The position numbers and the translations under genes were made by a program. A stretch of DNA of 21,014 nucleotides. Source: an uncultured Collinsella sp. (GTDB lineage Bacteria > Actinomycetota > Coriobacteriia > Coriobacteriales > Coriobacteriaceae). The DNA lies in NCBI GenBank assembly GCA_900552185.1, contig URYT01000008.1:1-21014 (forward strand), in the 5' to 3' direction. The notes under the pieces are model-generated. The model saw nothing but the letters and a program-made list of their open reading frames with translations, searched no databases and was not told where the DNA came from. How positions within the stretch are numbered: the first letter of the stretch is position 1; each line of letters starts with the position of its first letter. Shown one piece after another: positions 1-8,083 of the stretch.

Positions 1-386
1 CCGTTGGCGCTCGCCGCTCCCCTGTTGGCCGCCTCCATGATGCCGGGGCCGCCACCGGTGATAACCGCCACGCCGCGTTGGGCAATCTTGCGACCGACCG
101 TGCGCGCCGCCTTGTAGAGCGGATCGGTCTTGGGCGTGCGGGCGCTACCGAAGATGGTCACCGCAGGCCCGAGCTCGGCCAGCGCGCCAAAACCATCGAC
201 GAATTCTGCCTGAATACGAAGGACGCGCCACGGATCGACATGCAACCAGTCGGTTGAATCCTCAGGCGCCAGCAGGTTGGCGTACGTATTATCCTTAGGA
301 ATCATGGGGCCGCGCATGACCACGGGACCGCGGCGGTACGTCTCGTCGTAGGCAGGCTCGCCCTCGACATTCTCGTTCTTAATCAT
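1..386 (-). CDS. LOG-family (TIGR00730-type) nucleotide 5'-monophosphate phosphoribohydrolase, N-terminal part
   Basis: About 128 N-terminal residues are visible; the gene runs off the left edge of the window. The translation has a Rossmann-type stretch with FGSARTPKTDPLY followed by VAVITGGGPGIMEAANRG, the glycine-rich signature of the LOG/lysine-decarboxylase-like family. Characterised members release the base from nucleoside 5'-monophosphates (cytokinin riboside monophosphates in plants); the bacterial substrate is often unknown. The start is the ATG at 386, preceded by AGGAG at suitable spacing. About 45 residues of polar, charged sequence precede the Rossmann core, as in many actinobacterial members. 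The family call is firm; the exact substrate is not. Confidence 0.85.
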   Translation of the reverse strand, partial: MIKNENVEGEPAYDETYRRGPVVMRGPMIPKDNTYANLLAPEDSTDWLHVDPWRVLRIQAEFVDGFGALAELGPAVTIFGSARTPKTDPLYKAARTVGRKIAQRGVAVITGGGPGIMEAANRGAASAN

Positions 387-599
387 GGGTGCTCCTATCG
401 AGAAAAAGAAAAACGAGCGGGGTCGACGCCATGCGCCAAACACCCGCCCGAGCATCAACTATTCGGTATGGTACCCACGATGTATCAAGTGCTTGCAAGC
501 TATCGGTCAGCGGTCGTGCACACGGTGTTAGCGAACGTGATGACCGGCCGGCGCTCGCCCCTTGCCGTTGCCCGCGCTCTGCAAGCGCCCGCGCCGCCC

Positions 600-1739
<1,140 letters not shown>

Positions 1740-1776
1740 AAACTGGAACTCCTTGGTTGCGGTTCATACGCAAACC

Positions 1777-1782
1777 ATTATA
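1777..1782 (-). promoter_or_regulatory. Candidate -10 box of the tgt promoter
   Basis: On the minus strand the hexamer is a perfect TATAAT, 38 bases upstream of the tgt ATG. No good -35 box is found at 16-18 bases, so the call rests on the -10 match and its position. Confidence 0.5.
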
Positions 1783-1851
1783 CGGGCAACCCACAAAGAG
1801 CACCGACTCGACAGAAACTAGTGCATTAGGATCAGGTTCCCGAGCCGGTCG

Positions 1852-2171
1852 TTGGGGACAGTCTTCAGCGCCATCTTGCAAAGGAATGTCCCAATCTGCC
1901 GACACTTAGGGACTGTCCCCAAGTGCCGGCAAGAGTGCCCCTTATGACTAGTCATTTAAGAACGTCCTCAACGACTACGAGATCATCTCCAACAGCCAAG
2001 GCAACGCCGATGCTCTGGCGACGTCAGCGAGCGGTCGCCGGGGCGAACAAATTGGCATGAAAAGAGGGCGGCATAGACCTTCTGGTCATGCCGTCCTCTT
2101 TGAATGACAAGTTGTCGCCCCGGCGACCGCGCAGCGTCGGCCCGTTACGGCGTTTGGTAAAACGCCGTAAC
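1852..2171 (+). repeat. Structured intergenic repeat, copy 1
   Basis: This fills most of the gene-free stretch between tgt and the dehydrogenase gene. It opens with an inverted repeat, TTGGGGACAGTC (1852-1863) against GACTGTCCCCAA (1911-1922). A small hairpin follows (1949-1956 with 1970-1977, one A-C mismatch). The core is a long stem, 2031-2045 with 2116-2130 (15 perfect pairs), then bulged A2046, then ACAA (2047-2050) with TTGT (2112-2115). A weaker stem GGCAT/ATGAC has one mismatch. The inner stem 2062-2074 with 2088-2100 has one G-T pair, and bulged A2075 leads to GACC-TTCT-GGTC. The 3' end is a hairpin with 12 perfect pairs and a GGTA loop (2144-2171), two bases from the stop codon of the next minus-strand gene. 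It matches copies at 5177 and 20807. I see no gene in it. Confidence 0.85.
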
Positions 2172-2173
2172 CC

Positions 2174-2974
2174 CTACGGACGCTGGCCCATGCCACCCTC
2201 GAGGGTGACGGTCTCGCCGTTCATGTACTTAAAGTCGGGGCCGCAGAGCTGAACGACCACGCGGCCGATTTCCTTCTCGACGTCGCCGTAGTGACCAGCC
2301 GGCGGCATGTGGACGTTGGCCTTAAACGCCTCGGGATAGGCATCCTGGAAGTTCTCGAGCGCAGCGGTCCAAGCAAGCGGGCAAACGATGTTGACGTTGA
2401 TGCCGTCCTTGCCCCACTCGGTGGCGGCGACGCGGGACATACCGCGGATGCCCTCCTTGGCGGCAGCATAGCTGCACTGGCCATAGTTGCCAAACAGGCC
2501 GGCGCCCGAGGCGAAGTTGACCACGGAGCCCTTGGTCTCCTTCAGGTGCGGATAGGCCTTCTGCATGTACAGATAGGTAGCATACAGACCGGAGTAAATG
2601 GCCAGGTTAAACTGATCCATGGTGTGATCGGCGATGGTCACGCCCGAGGCGCTGGCCTGAGCATTGTTGACGACGGCGTCGATGCGGCCGAACTCCTCAA
2701 TGGCCTTGTCGATGACGTTCTGGACGACGGCCTCGTTGTCCTGACCAGCCGAGACATCGGCCTGAACAGGCAGAACCTTGACGCCGTACTCGGCCTCGAG
2801 GGATTCCTTGGCAGCCTCGAGCTTGGCGACGTTGCGGCCGGTAATGACGAGGTTTGCGCCCTCCTTGGCAAAAGCGATATCGATGCCGTAGCCGATGGAG
2901 CCAGCGGAGCCGTCCTTAAGCGTGGCCTTGCCGCCGCCGGTGACGATCACGGTCTTACCAGTGAAAAGTCCCAT
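2174..2974 (-). CDS. Short-chain dehydrogenase/reductase, candidate NADP-dependent 12alpha-hydroxysteroid dehydrogenase
   Basis: A 266-residue classical SDR. Catalytic Ser156, Tyr169 and Lys173 (YAAAK) are in place, and NNAQ (103-106) replaces the usual NNAG. Arg47 in TGRN, at the end of the second strand, favours NADP(H). From memory, the run NNAQASASG, the segment FASGAGLFGNYGQCSYAAAK and the C-terminus EGGMGQRP closely match clostridial bile-acid 12alpha-hydroxysteroid dehydrogenases, which interconvert 12alpha-hydroxy and 12-oxo bile acids. It does not resemble the Collinsella 7beta enzyme as I recall it. The glycine-rich loop (TGGGKATLKDGSAGSIGYG) is about seven residues longer than in those relatives. 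I chose the ATG at 2974, preceded by GAAAGGA, over an upstream start at 3022 that lacks a ribosome site. SDR membership is certain; the bile-acid substrate is inferred. Confidence 0.85.
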   Translation of the reverse strand: MGLFTGKTVIVTGGGKATLKDGSAGSIGYGIDIAFAKEGANLVITGRNVAKLEAAKESLEAEYGVKVLPVQADVSAGQDNEAVVQNVIDKAIEEFGRIDAVVNNAQASASGVTIADHTMDQFNLAIYSGLYATYLYMQKAYPHLKETKGSVVNFASGAGLFGNYGQCSYAAAKEGIRGMSRVAATEWGKDGINVNIVCPLAWTAALENFQDAYPEAFKANVHMPPAGHYGDVEKEIGRVVVQLCGPDFKYMNGETVTLEGGMGQRP

Positions 2975-3268
2975 ACAAAGTCCTTTCAAATCGCGACGGG
3001 CGAACCCGCCGACTGCGCGCATCCAAATAAACGCGCCAAAAGCTGAGATGCAACTTTAACGTGTTCAAGCGAAAATAAAAGACCACGGTAGGCGAACGGC
3101 ACCACGTCGTTCGGCGAAGGGATTGTCAAGTACAAACTGGATATAGCGACCGAGTTATTGTTATCAGATCGAGCCATCGAACACGTTTTGAAACTTTGCT
3201 GCGGCGCGCGGGATGTCGGCGCGAGACTTTATCATAAGGTGACAAACAACGATGAGGAGCACATGCCT

Positions 3269-5032
3269 ATGACAGACGAGCTGGACCCCCAGACTCAACA
3301 GCATATTAATGATTCCGCAGACGTCACCGCAGATACTGACGCTGTGACCTGCGATGGTATCGACATCGACGACCCCATCTTGGACGAAAGCGCTACGGCG
3401 GAAACCCCCGAAACAGAAAACGCCGATGAGCAAAACGACGATGCGCCCGCTCAGGACGACGCCCCTGTACAGGACGACGCCCCGCAAGCAGCGGGCCCCA
3501 TCGAGGTGTCTTCGGAAGAAGAGCTCGATGCCGTCATGGACTCCATGATGGATGCTGTCAAAGCGATGAAAGACGCCGTCGCCGATGCCGATATTGATAC
3601 CGAGGAAGAGGAGGCCGCCGAGGCGGCCTCGACCTTTGTGCCCGGCGAGACTCCGGTTGCCGACCAGGGCAGCACCATGCCCTCGTTTCTGCAGCTCGAG
3701 CACCCCACGATTGGCGCCGATGCGGTCGATCCACACGCAGCAGGCTTTTCTGTGGTCGAGGGCGGTACCGGCAATATCGCCGCGCCGCAGGCTGCCGATG
3801 CGGACGCCGCCGACACCGCTCGCCCGACCGCCCCGCACTCCCCCGCCGCGAGCCGCGATCTGGGGACCGCTGTCTCGAACACTGCGAACGCCGTGGGCGC
3901 CTTTATCGCCCAGGGCGCCTCGGCCATGCGCGAGATGAATGCCGCGAAAAAGGCACTTGCCGATGCCCGCGCCCACCTGGCCGAACTTGAGCAGCGCATT
4001 GCCGATCAGGCCGAGGAACTCGAGACGCGCCAGGATATCGCAGGCCGCTACGACCAGATCGTCGCCGACCAGCACCAGGCGATTGCCACGGCCCAAAAGA
4101 CTGCAGCGGCCGCCGAGATTGACCGTGATGCCCACGCCGCCAAAGCGACAGAGCTCAAGGGTCAGTTCGAACAAATGAAGACAGAGGATGACGCGACTGA
4201 GCTCCGCCTGAAGGCCGCGCTCGATGCCGTGGAGGCCCGCGAGGCGAGCTCGCGCGAGACCGGCAACCGCCTCATTCGACGTCTTGAGGATTCCAAGCGC
4301 ATCCGCGACAAGGTAAAGGCCGAGCGAGACGCCGGCATTGCCGCCGCACAACAAACCGTCGACGCCACGCGCGCCCAGCTCGAGACGCTGCGTCATGAGT
4401 ATGCCGAGCTGCAACGCAATCCCTCGGCAAATCCCGCCAACTATACGGTGCGCACTAGCGAGCTCTCGATGCAGATCTCCGACACGGCAGATGCCCTGCG
4501 AAAAGCCGAAGAAGATGTCCCGCGCATCACCGCCGACCTTGAGCACTCGCTTGCCGCAGCCGAGCAGGCCGTCGAACAGGCGCAGGCCCCCCTTGCCGAA
4601 GCCAAACGCGCGCACCAAGCCGTGACGGCAGAGGCCGATGCCGCGCGCGACGAACTTCAGACGGCCAAGACCGCCGCCGCGACTCGTCAGCGCGAACTGC
4701 GCGAGAAGATCACTGCCGAGGACAAGGCACGCCGGGACCAGGAGCAGACCATCGCCAACGCCCAAGCAGATGCCGCACATGCACAGTCGATCATCGAGCA
4801 GGCGACCGAGGTGCACGACCACCCAGAGATCACTGAGTCGCTTGCAGGATCCTTGGCCCGAGACAAAGCCGAACACGCCGAGACCGAGCGAGAGGTTACC
4901 CAGCTCGAAGCCACCGAGGACGCGGTGCGCGAGCGTACCCGCGACTCACGCATCAAATTCACCGGCGCCATCGTCTGCATCGTCGCCGCAATCCTGGTGA
5001 TCATCCTGATCTGGCTGTTCGCGAGCAAGTAA
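3269..5032 (+). CDS. Acidic, coiled-coil, tail-anchored membrane protein of unknown function
   Basis: I do not recognise a family. The 587-residue product has three parts. Residues 1 to about 200 are acidic and probably disordered, rich in Asp, Glu, Ala and Pro, with a six-residue repeat DDAPxQ at 57-72. Residues about 220-560 are a long Ala/Glu/Lys/Gln-rich helical region with coiled-coil character, broken by a Pro/Asn stretch (QRNPSANPANY). The last 24 residues (FTGAIVCIVAAILVIILIWL then FASK) form one membrane helix ending at the C-terminus, so the bulk should face the cytoplasm. There is no signal peptide. The ATG at 3269 lies nine bases after GAGGAG; an ATG at 3263 is only three bases away and an in-frame ATG at 3158 has no ribosome site. 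It is the only plus-strand gene and is divergent from the dehydrogenase gene. Confidence 0.85.
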   Translation: MTDELDPQTQQHINDSADVTADTDAVTCDGIDIDDPILDESATAETPETENADEQNDDAPAQDDAPVQDDAPQAAGPIEVSSEEELDAVMDSMMDAVKAMKDAVADADIDTEEEEAAEAASTFVPGETPVADQGSTMPSFLQLEHPTIGADAVDPHAAGFSVVEGGTGNIAAPQAADADAADTARPTAPHSPAASRDLGTAVSNTANAVGAFIAQGASAMREMNAAKKALADARAHLAELEQRIADQAEELETRQDIAGRYDQIVADQHQAIATAQKTAAAAEIDRDAHAAKATELKGQFEQMKTEDDATELRLKAALDAVEAREASSRETGNRLIRRLEDSKRIRDKVKAERDAGIAAAQQTVDATRAQLETLRHEYAELQRNPSANPANYTVRTSELSMQISDTADALRKAEEDVPRITADLEHSLAAAEQAVEQAQAPLAEAKRAHQAVTAEADAARDELQTAKTAAATRQRELREKITAEDKARRDQEQTIANAQADAAHAQSIIEQATEVHDHPEITESLAGSLARDKAEHAETEREVTQLEATEDAVRERTRDSRIKFTGAIVCIVAAILVIILIWLFASK

Positions 5033-5058
5033 ACCAGCTGCCAAAAAACGCTCAACGC

Positions 5059-5124
5059 AGTTGCGGTGAGATAGTTCCTGTTTAGCCCCAAAAAGGCCAA
5101 TTCAAGAACTATCTCACCGCAACT
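5059..5124. repeat. Perfect 19-bp inverted repeat with 28-nt loop
   Basis: AGTTGCGGTGAGATAGTTC (5059-5077) is followed by its exact reverse complement at 5106-5124. The 28-base loop holds GCCCCAAAAAGGC, which can form a small inner stem. It lies 27 bases after the stop codon of the coiled-coil protein gene, between two convergent genes. It may stop transcription or protect a 3' end, but the loop is long and the following T-tract (TTATTTA) is weak. Perfect conservation of both arms suggests recent origin or a mobile palindrome. I saw no second copy in the window. Confidence 0.8.
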
Positions 5125-5176
5125 TATTTAGATTGGCACAAGGCAACCTACCCCTGTTGCACCAAACTCTTAACAT

Positions 5177-5463
5177 AAGGAGTGTCCCCAGGTGCCGGCA
5201 CAAAAGGAACGTCCCCAAGTGCCAAGTGCATCAAGAGCGTCCCCTTTGACCAGTCGTTTAAGAACGTCCCCAATGACTACCCATGTGCCAAGTGTTACGC
5301 CGATGTTTTGGCACCGACAGCGAAAACCCGCCAGAGCGAGCAAGGTGCCTTGAAACGAGGCGGCATTGATCTTTTGATCATGCCGCCGAAGTTGAAAGGC
5401 AGATTGCCGCTCTGGCGGGTTTGCAGCGTCAAGCGGTTACGCGGTTTGGTAAAACCGCGTAAC
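5177..5463 (+). repeat. Structured intergenic repeat, copy 2
   Basis: It begins with four spaced units of the type AAGRRYGTCCCC; the GTCCCC cores sit at 5184, 5211, 5239 and 5266, a period of 27-28 bases. A small hairpin follows (5251-5258 with 5272-5279). The core outer stem is 5324-5338 with 5408-5422 (15 perfect pairs), then bulged A5339, then GCAA with TTGC. Next come stem GCCTT/AAGGC (5347-5351 with 5396-5400), internal loop GAAACGA/GAAGTTGA, inner stem GGCGGCAT/ATGCCGCC, bulged T5367 and GATC-TTTT-GATC. The end hairpin at 5436-5463 has 12 perfect pairs and a GGTA loop; its last base directly abuts the stop codon of the LCP gene. Together with the inverted repeat at 5059 it fills the gene-free stretch between the convergent genes. 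Confidence 0.87.
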
Positions 5464-6699
5464 TTAGTAGTTGGCCTCGTAGCCGTTACCGTCGCCGGTG
5501 GGCTCTTCGTAGTAGTCCGAATCGCTCGAATCGCCTGAGTCATCGGAATCGTCAGAGCTGACCGATGAGGTTGCGGTACCGTTTGCGTAGTCGTCAGACG
5601 TGTTGTTGTTCAGGTCGCCGATCGTAGAGCTGGAACCGTCGGAAAGACCCATGGTGTTGGGACCCTTGGGATCCTTGCCGGCATCGACGCGCTCCATCAT
5701 TTCCTTGAGCTCGTCCTCGTAGACAAAGACGTAGCTCACTCCGTCGATCATGGTGCTGTCGTCGGCGTACGAGGGCAGGTTGGCCGAGTAGATACCGTCG
5801 ACATCCATACCGCGCATGGCATTGACCGTAGCCACGATATCCTGAACGCTCATATCGGTTACGAGCATATCGGACAGCGAATTAACCAGGCCAAAGATCT
5901 TCGTGGCATCGAAGTTATTGAGAATCTGGTTGGCAAGGGCGCCAAGCACCTGACGCTGGTGGCGCATGCGCGTGTAATCGCCGTCGGCATAGGTGTAGCG
6001 GCAGCGGGCATAGGTAAGGGCGGTGGCGCCGTCCATATGTTGCTGACCAGCGGTAATCTTAATATCCAGGTGCTCGGGGTCGTCAACATCATCGGTTGCG
6101 TTAATGTCGATACCGCCAACCGAATCAATCAGCGCCTGCATACCGTCGAAGCTGACCTCGGCATAGTGGGAAATCTGAACACCGCACAGCTCGTTGACAG
6201 CCTCGACCATGGCCTCGGCGCCGCCAACGGTATGGCAGGCGTTGATCTTCATGGTCTCGCCCTTGTACTCGACCTTGGTGTCGCGCGGAACGGAAATGAG
6301 CGTCGCCTGCTTTTGCGTGGGATCAATGCGTGCCAGGATAATCGAGTCGGCACGGTACGTATCCTCGCCCGGACGGCCGTCGGTGCCAAGAAGCAGCACG
6401 TAGAACGGATCCTTTGCCTCATCGGTGTCAACCAGAACCCGACGCAGATTGTCGGTAATGACATTAGAATCGCCGAGCTTGCCCATAATGGTGGCAAACC
6501 ACAGGCCGGCAGCGGTAGTGGCACTCAGCAGCACACCAAGCACGACAATGAGCGCGACGTGACGAATCGTGTGGCTACGACGACGTTGACGAGCGCGCTC
6601 GGAATAGCGAGCCACGTTATCGCGACTGTAGATCTTGGCCTGCGCACCAGTTGAGGGTCTTCGGGCGGTGGTATCCGCGAGGGGCTTTTTATTAAACAT
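5464..6699 (-). CDS. LytR-CpsA-Psr (LCP) family cell-wall glycopolymer ligase
   Basis: A 411-residue membrane-anchored LCP protein. Characterised members move undecaprenyl-linked glycopolymers (teichoic acids, capsule or other wall sugars) onto peptidoglycan outside the membrane. A short basic cytoplasmic N-terminus is followed by one membrane helix (about 47-69). The LCP domain (about 115-262) shows RADSIILARID (Arg116, Asp118), SVPRDT (Arg139), KINACH, and TALTYARCRY followed by DYTRMRHQRQ (Arg232, Arg234, Asp241, Arg244). These are the lipid-phosphate and metal-binding residues of the family. The C-terminal tail is rich in Ser, Asp and Gly and looks disordered. The ATG at 6699 has AGG six bases upstream and is preferred to a TTG six bases earlier. 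The gene lies 12 bases after murA, so the two are probably cotranscribed. Confidence 0.93.
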   Translation of the reverse strand: MFNKKPLADTTARRPSTGAQAKIYSRDNVARYSERARQRRRSHTIRHVALIVVLGVLLSATTAAGLWFATIMGKLGDSNVITDNLRRVLVDTDEAKDPFYVLLLGTDGRPGEDTYRADSIILARIDPTQKQATLISVPRDTKVEYKGETMKINACHTVGGAEAMVEAVNELCGVQISHYAEVSFDGMQALIDSVGGIDINATDDVDDPEHLDIKITAGQQHMDGATALTYARCRYTYADGDYTRMRHQRQVLGALANQILNNFDATKIFGLVNSLSDMLVTDMSVQDIVATVNAMRGMDVDGIYSANLPSYADDSTMIDGVSYVFVYEDELKEMMERVDAGKDPKGPNTMGLSDGSSSTIGDLNNNTSDDYANGTATSSVSSDDSDDSGDSSDSDYYEEPTGDGNGYEANY

Positions 6700-6711
6700 A
6701 GGCAACCTGTA

Positions 6712-7995
6712 TTAGTAGATGACGGGATCGGGGACGGTAGCATGCTCGACATGCGCGCCGAGCGCCTGCAGCTTTTCGACAAACTGCTCGTAGCCGCGCT
6801 TGATGTGATGGATGGCCGAAACCTCGGTCGTCCCGTCGGCGATCAAGCCCGCTACGACGAGGGCCGCTCCGCCACGCAGATCGGGCGAGGTAACCTGTGC
6901 ACCCGAGAAGCCCTTGACGCCATGAATCATGGCATGATGGCTCTCGATACGAATGTCGGCACCCATGCGCACCAGCTCAGAGGCAAACATAAAGCGATTC
7001 TCGAAGATGTTCTCGGTAATAACGGAACTGCCGTCGGCAAGGGCGGAGAGTACCATAATCTGTGCCTGCATGTCCGTCGGGAAGCCGGGGAACGGAAGCG
7101 TCTGGATGTCGACCGGCTTGATACGCTCGGCACGGTTTACATGGACGCCATCCTCGACGCGCTCGCAGTCGATACCCATGAGCTCCATCTTCTTGAGCAC
7201 CATGCCCAAGTGAATGGGGCAAAAGCCCGTGACATCGACACCGCGATCGTCGGCCATCAACGCACCGGCAACGATAAAGGTACCGGCCTCGATGCGGTCG
7301 CCCACCACGCGATGGGTAACGGGATGGAGCTCTTCCACGCCTTCGATAGTCACGACGGGCGTACCGGCGCCAACAATCTTGGCGCCCATCTCGTTGAGCA
7401 TGTTGGCGAGATCGACGATCTCGGGCTCGCGGGCGGCATTGTCGATAACCGTGGTACCCTGCGCGCGCACGGATGCCATAATGAGGTTCTCGGTCGCACC
7501 GACACTGGCGAACTCGAGCGTGACGGTGGTACCGCGCAGACCTTGGGGCGCATTAGCGTTGATGTAACCGTGGGCGGTATCGAACTCAACGCCCAGGGCC
7601 TCAAGACCAAGAATGTGCATATCGATCTTGCGAGCACCCAGGTTGCAGCCGCCGGGCATGGCTATCTTGGCACGATGGAAACGGCCCAGCAAGGGCCCCA
7701 TCACGGCCGTGGAAGCGCGCATCTTGGCAACGAGCTCGTAGGGAGCCTCCCAAGAATCGACCTGAGAGGTATCGATCTCGAGCGTGTGCTCGTCGAGAAC
7801 ATCGATCGTAGCGCCCATGCCCTTGAGCACCTTGCCCATCACGTGGACATCGGAAATATCGGGCACGTTCTGCAGCGTCGTCTTGCCCGGCGCCAGAAGC
7901 GTTGCCGCCATGAGTTTGAGCGCGGAGTTCTTGGCACCCGAGACGGGCACGGAGCCTCCGATGGCGTGGCCACCCTCAACGCGGATAATATCCAA
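6712..7995 (-). CDS. murA: UDP-N-acetylglucosamine 1-carboxyvinyltransferase (MurA)
   Basis: This 427-residue EPSP-synthase-fold enzyme performs the first committed step of peptidoglycan synthesis, joining the enolpyruvyl group of PEP to UDP-GlcNAc in the cytoplasm. Visible residues include Lys22 and Asn23 in SGAKNSALK, Arg93 in KMRAS, the loop PGGCNLGARKIDMH with catalytic Cys117, and the general base Asp308 in FPGFPTDMQAQ. Cys117 is the residue attacked by fosfomycin, so the target is of the sensitive type. The start is TTG at 7995, preceded by GAAAGGG; no ATG or GTG is nearby. The ribosome site lies right after a terminator-like hairpin, and I find no clear promoter between atpC and murA. 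Expression may therefore depend on read-through from atp. Confidence 0.97.
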   Translation of the reverse strand: MDIIRVEGGHAIGGSVPVSGAKNSALKLMAATLLAPGKTTLQNVPDISDVHVMGKVLKGMGATIDVLDEHTLEIDTSQVDSWEAPYELVAKMRASTAVMGPLLGRFHRAKIAMPGGCNLGARKIDMHILGLEALGVEFDTAHGYINANAPQGLRGTTVTLEFASVGATENLIMASVRAQGTTVIDNAAREPEIVDLANMLNEMGAKIVGAGTPVVTIEGVEELHPVTHRVVGDRIEAGTFIVAGALMADDRGVDVTGFCPIHLGMVLKKMELMGIDCERVEDGVHVNRAERIKPVDIQTLPFPGFPTDMQAQIMVLSALADGSSVITENIFENRFMFASELVRMGADIRIESHHAMIHGVKGFSGAQVTSPDLRGGAALVVAGLIADGTTEVSAIHHIKRGYEQFVEKLQALGAHVEHATVPDPVIY

Positions 7996-8008
7996 GGTCT
8001 ACCCTTTC

Positions 8009-8047
8009 AAAAAGCATGCCCGGGGTGGCTGAGCCATCCCGGGCATG
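8009..8047 (-). terminator. Rho-independent terminator-like hairpin after atpC, in the murA leader
   Basis: A stem CATGCCCGGG (8015-8024) pairs with CCCGGGCATG (8038-8047); after one mismatch (a wobble on the plus strand) three more pairs close a CTGAG loop. Read on the minus strand it is followed by CTTTTTG. This is the only hairpin plus T-tract at the end of the ATP synthase operon. The T-tract ends 13 bases before the murA TTG, so it could also act as a leader attenuator for murA and the LCP gene. Confidence 0.75.
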
Positions 8048-8083
8048 ATGTGTTCGCAAATGGTCGAACGCTAAATCGTTTGA

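Noticed and set aside
387..599. The gap between tgt and the LOG gene, checked for a tRNA or terminator.
   Set aside because: No cloverleaf or hairpin plus T-tract is found; only a short GCGCT/AGCGC stem and a T-rich patch near the LOG gene start.
2144..2171. The GTTAC...GTAAC hairpin considered as an integron attC site.
   Set aside because: The core does not fit GTTRRRY/RYYYAAC, there is no integrase, and the hairpin has perfect pairing without the extrahelical bases of attC.
2174..2974. Identity as the Collinsella 7beta-HSDH.
   Set aside because: The remembered 7beta enzyme has a different N-terminus (ILGATEGVGKAF) and C-terminus; this protein matches the 12alpha type much better.
3124..3129. 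A perfect TTGACA on the minus strand upstream of the dehydrogenase gene.
   Set aside because: No acceptable -10 box lies 16-18 bases downstream, so I do not call a promoter in this 294-base divergent intergenic region.
3164..4876. A 570-codon open frame antisense to the coiled-coil protein gene.
   Set aside because: It is a high-GC shadow frame: rich in Gly, Leu, Cys and Arg with no motif, no ribosome site, and full overlap with a gene that has a clear start and sensible domains.
5177..5280. Period-27/28 units considered as a CRISPR array.
   Set aside because: The units are degenerate and spaced without unique spacers of typical length, and no cas gene is present.
5182..5538. A 118-codon open frame running through structured repeat copy 2.
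   Set aside because: It crosses the hairpins and the end of the LCP gene, and its sequence is dictated by the repeat units; copy 1 does not preserve such a frame.
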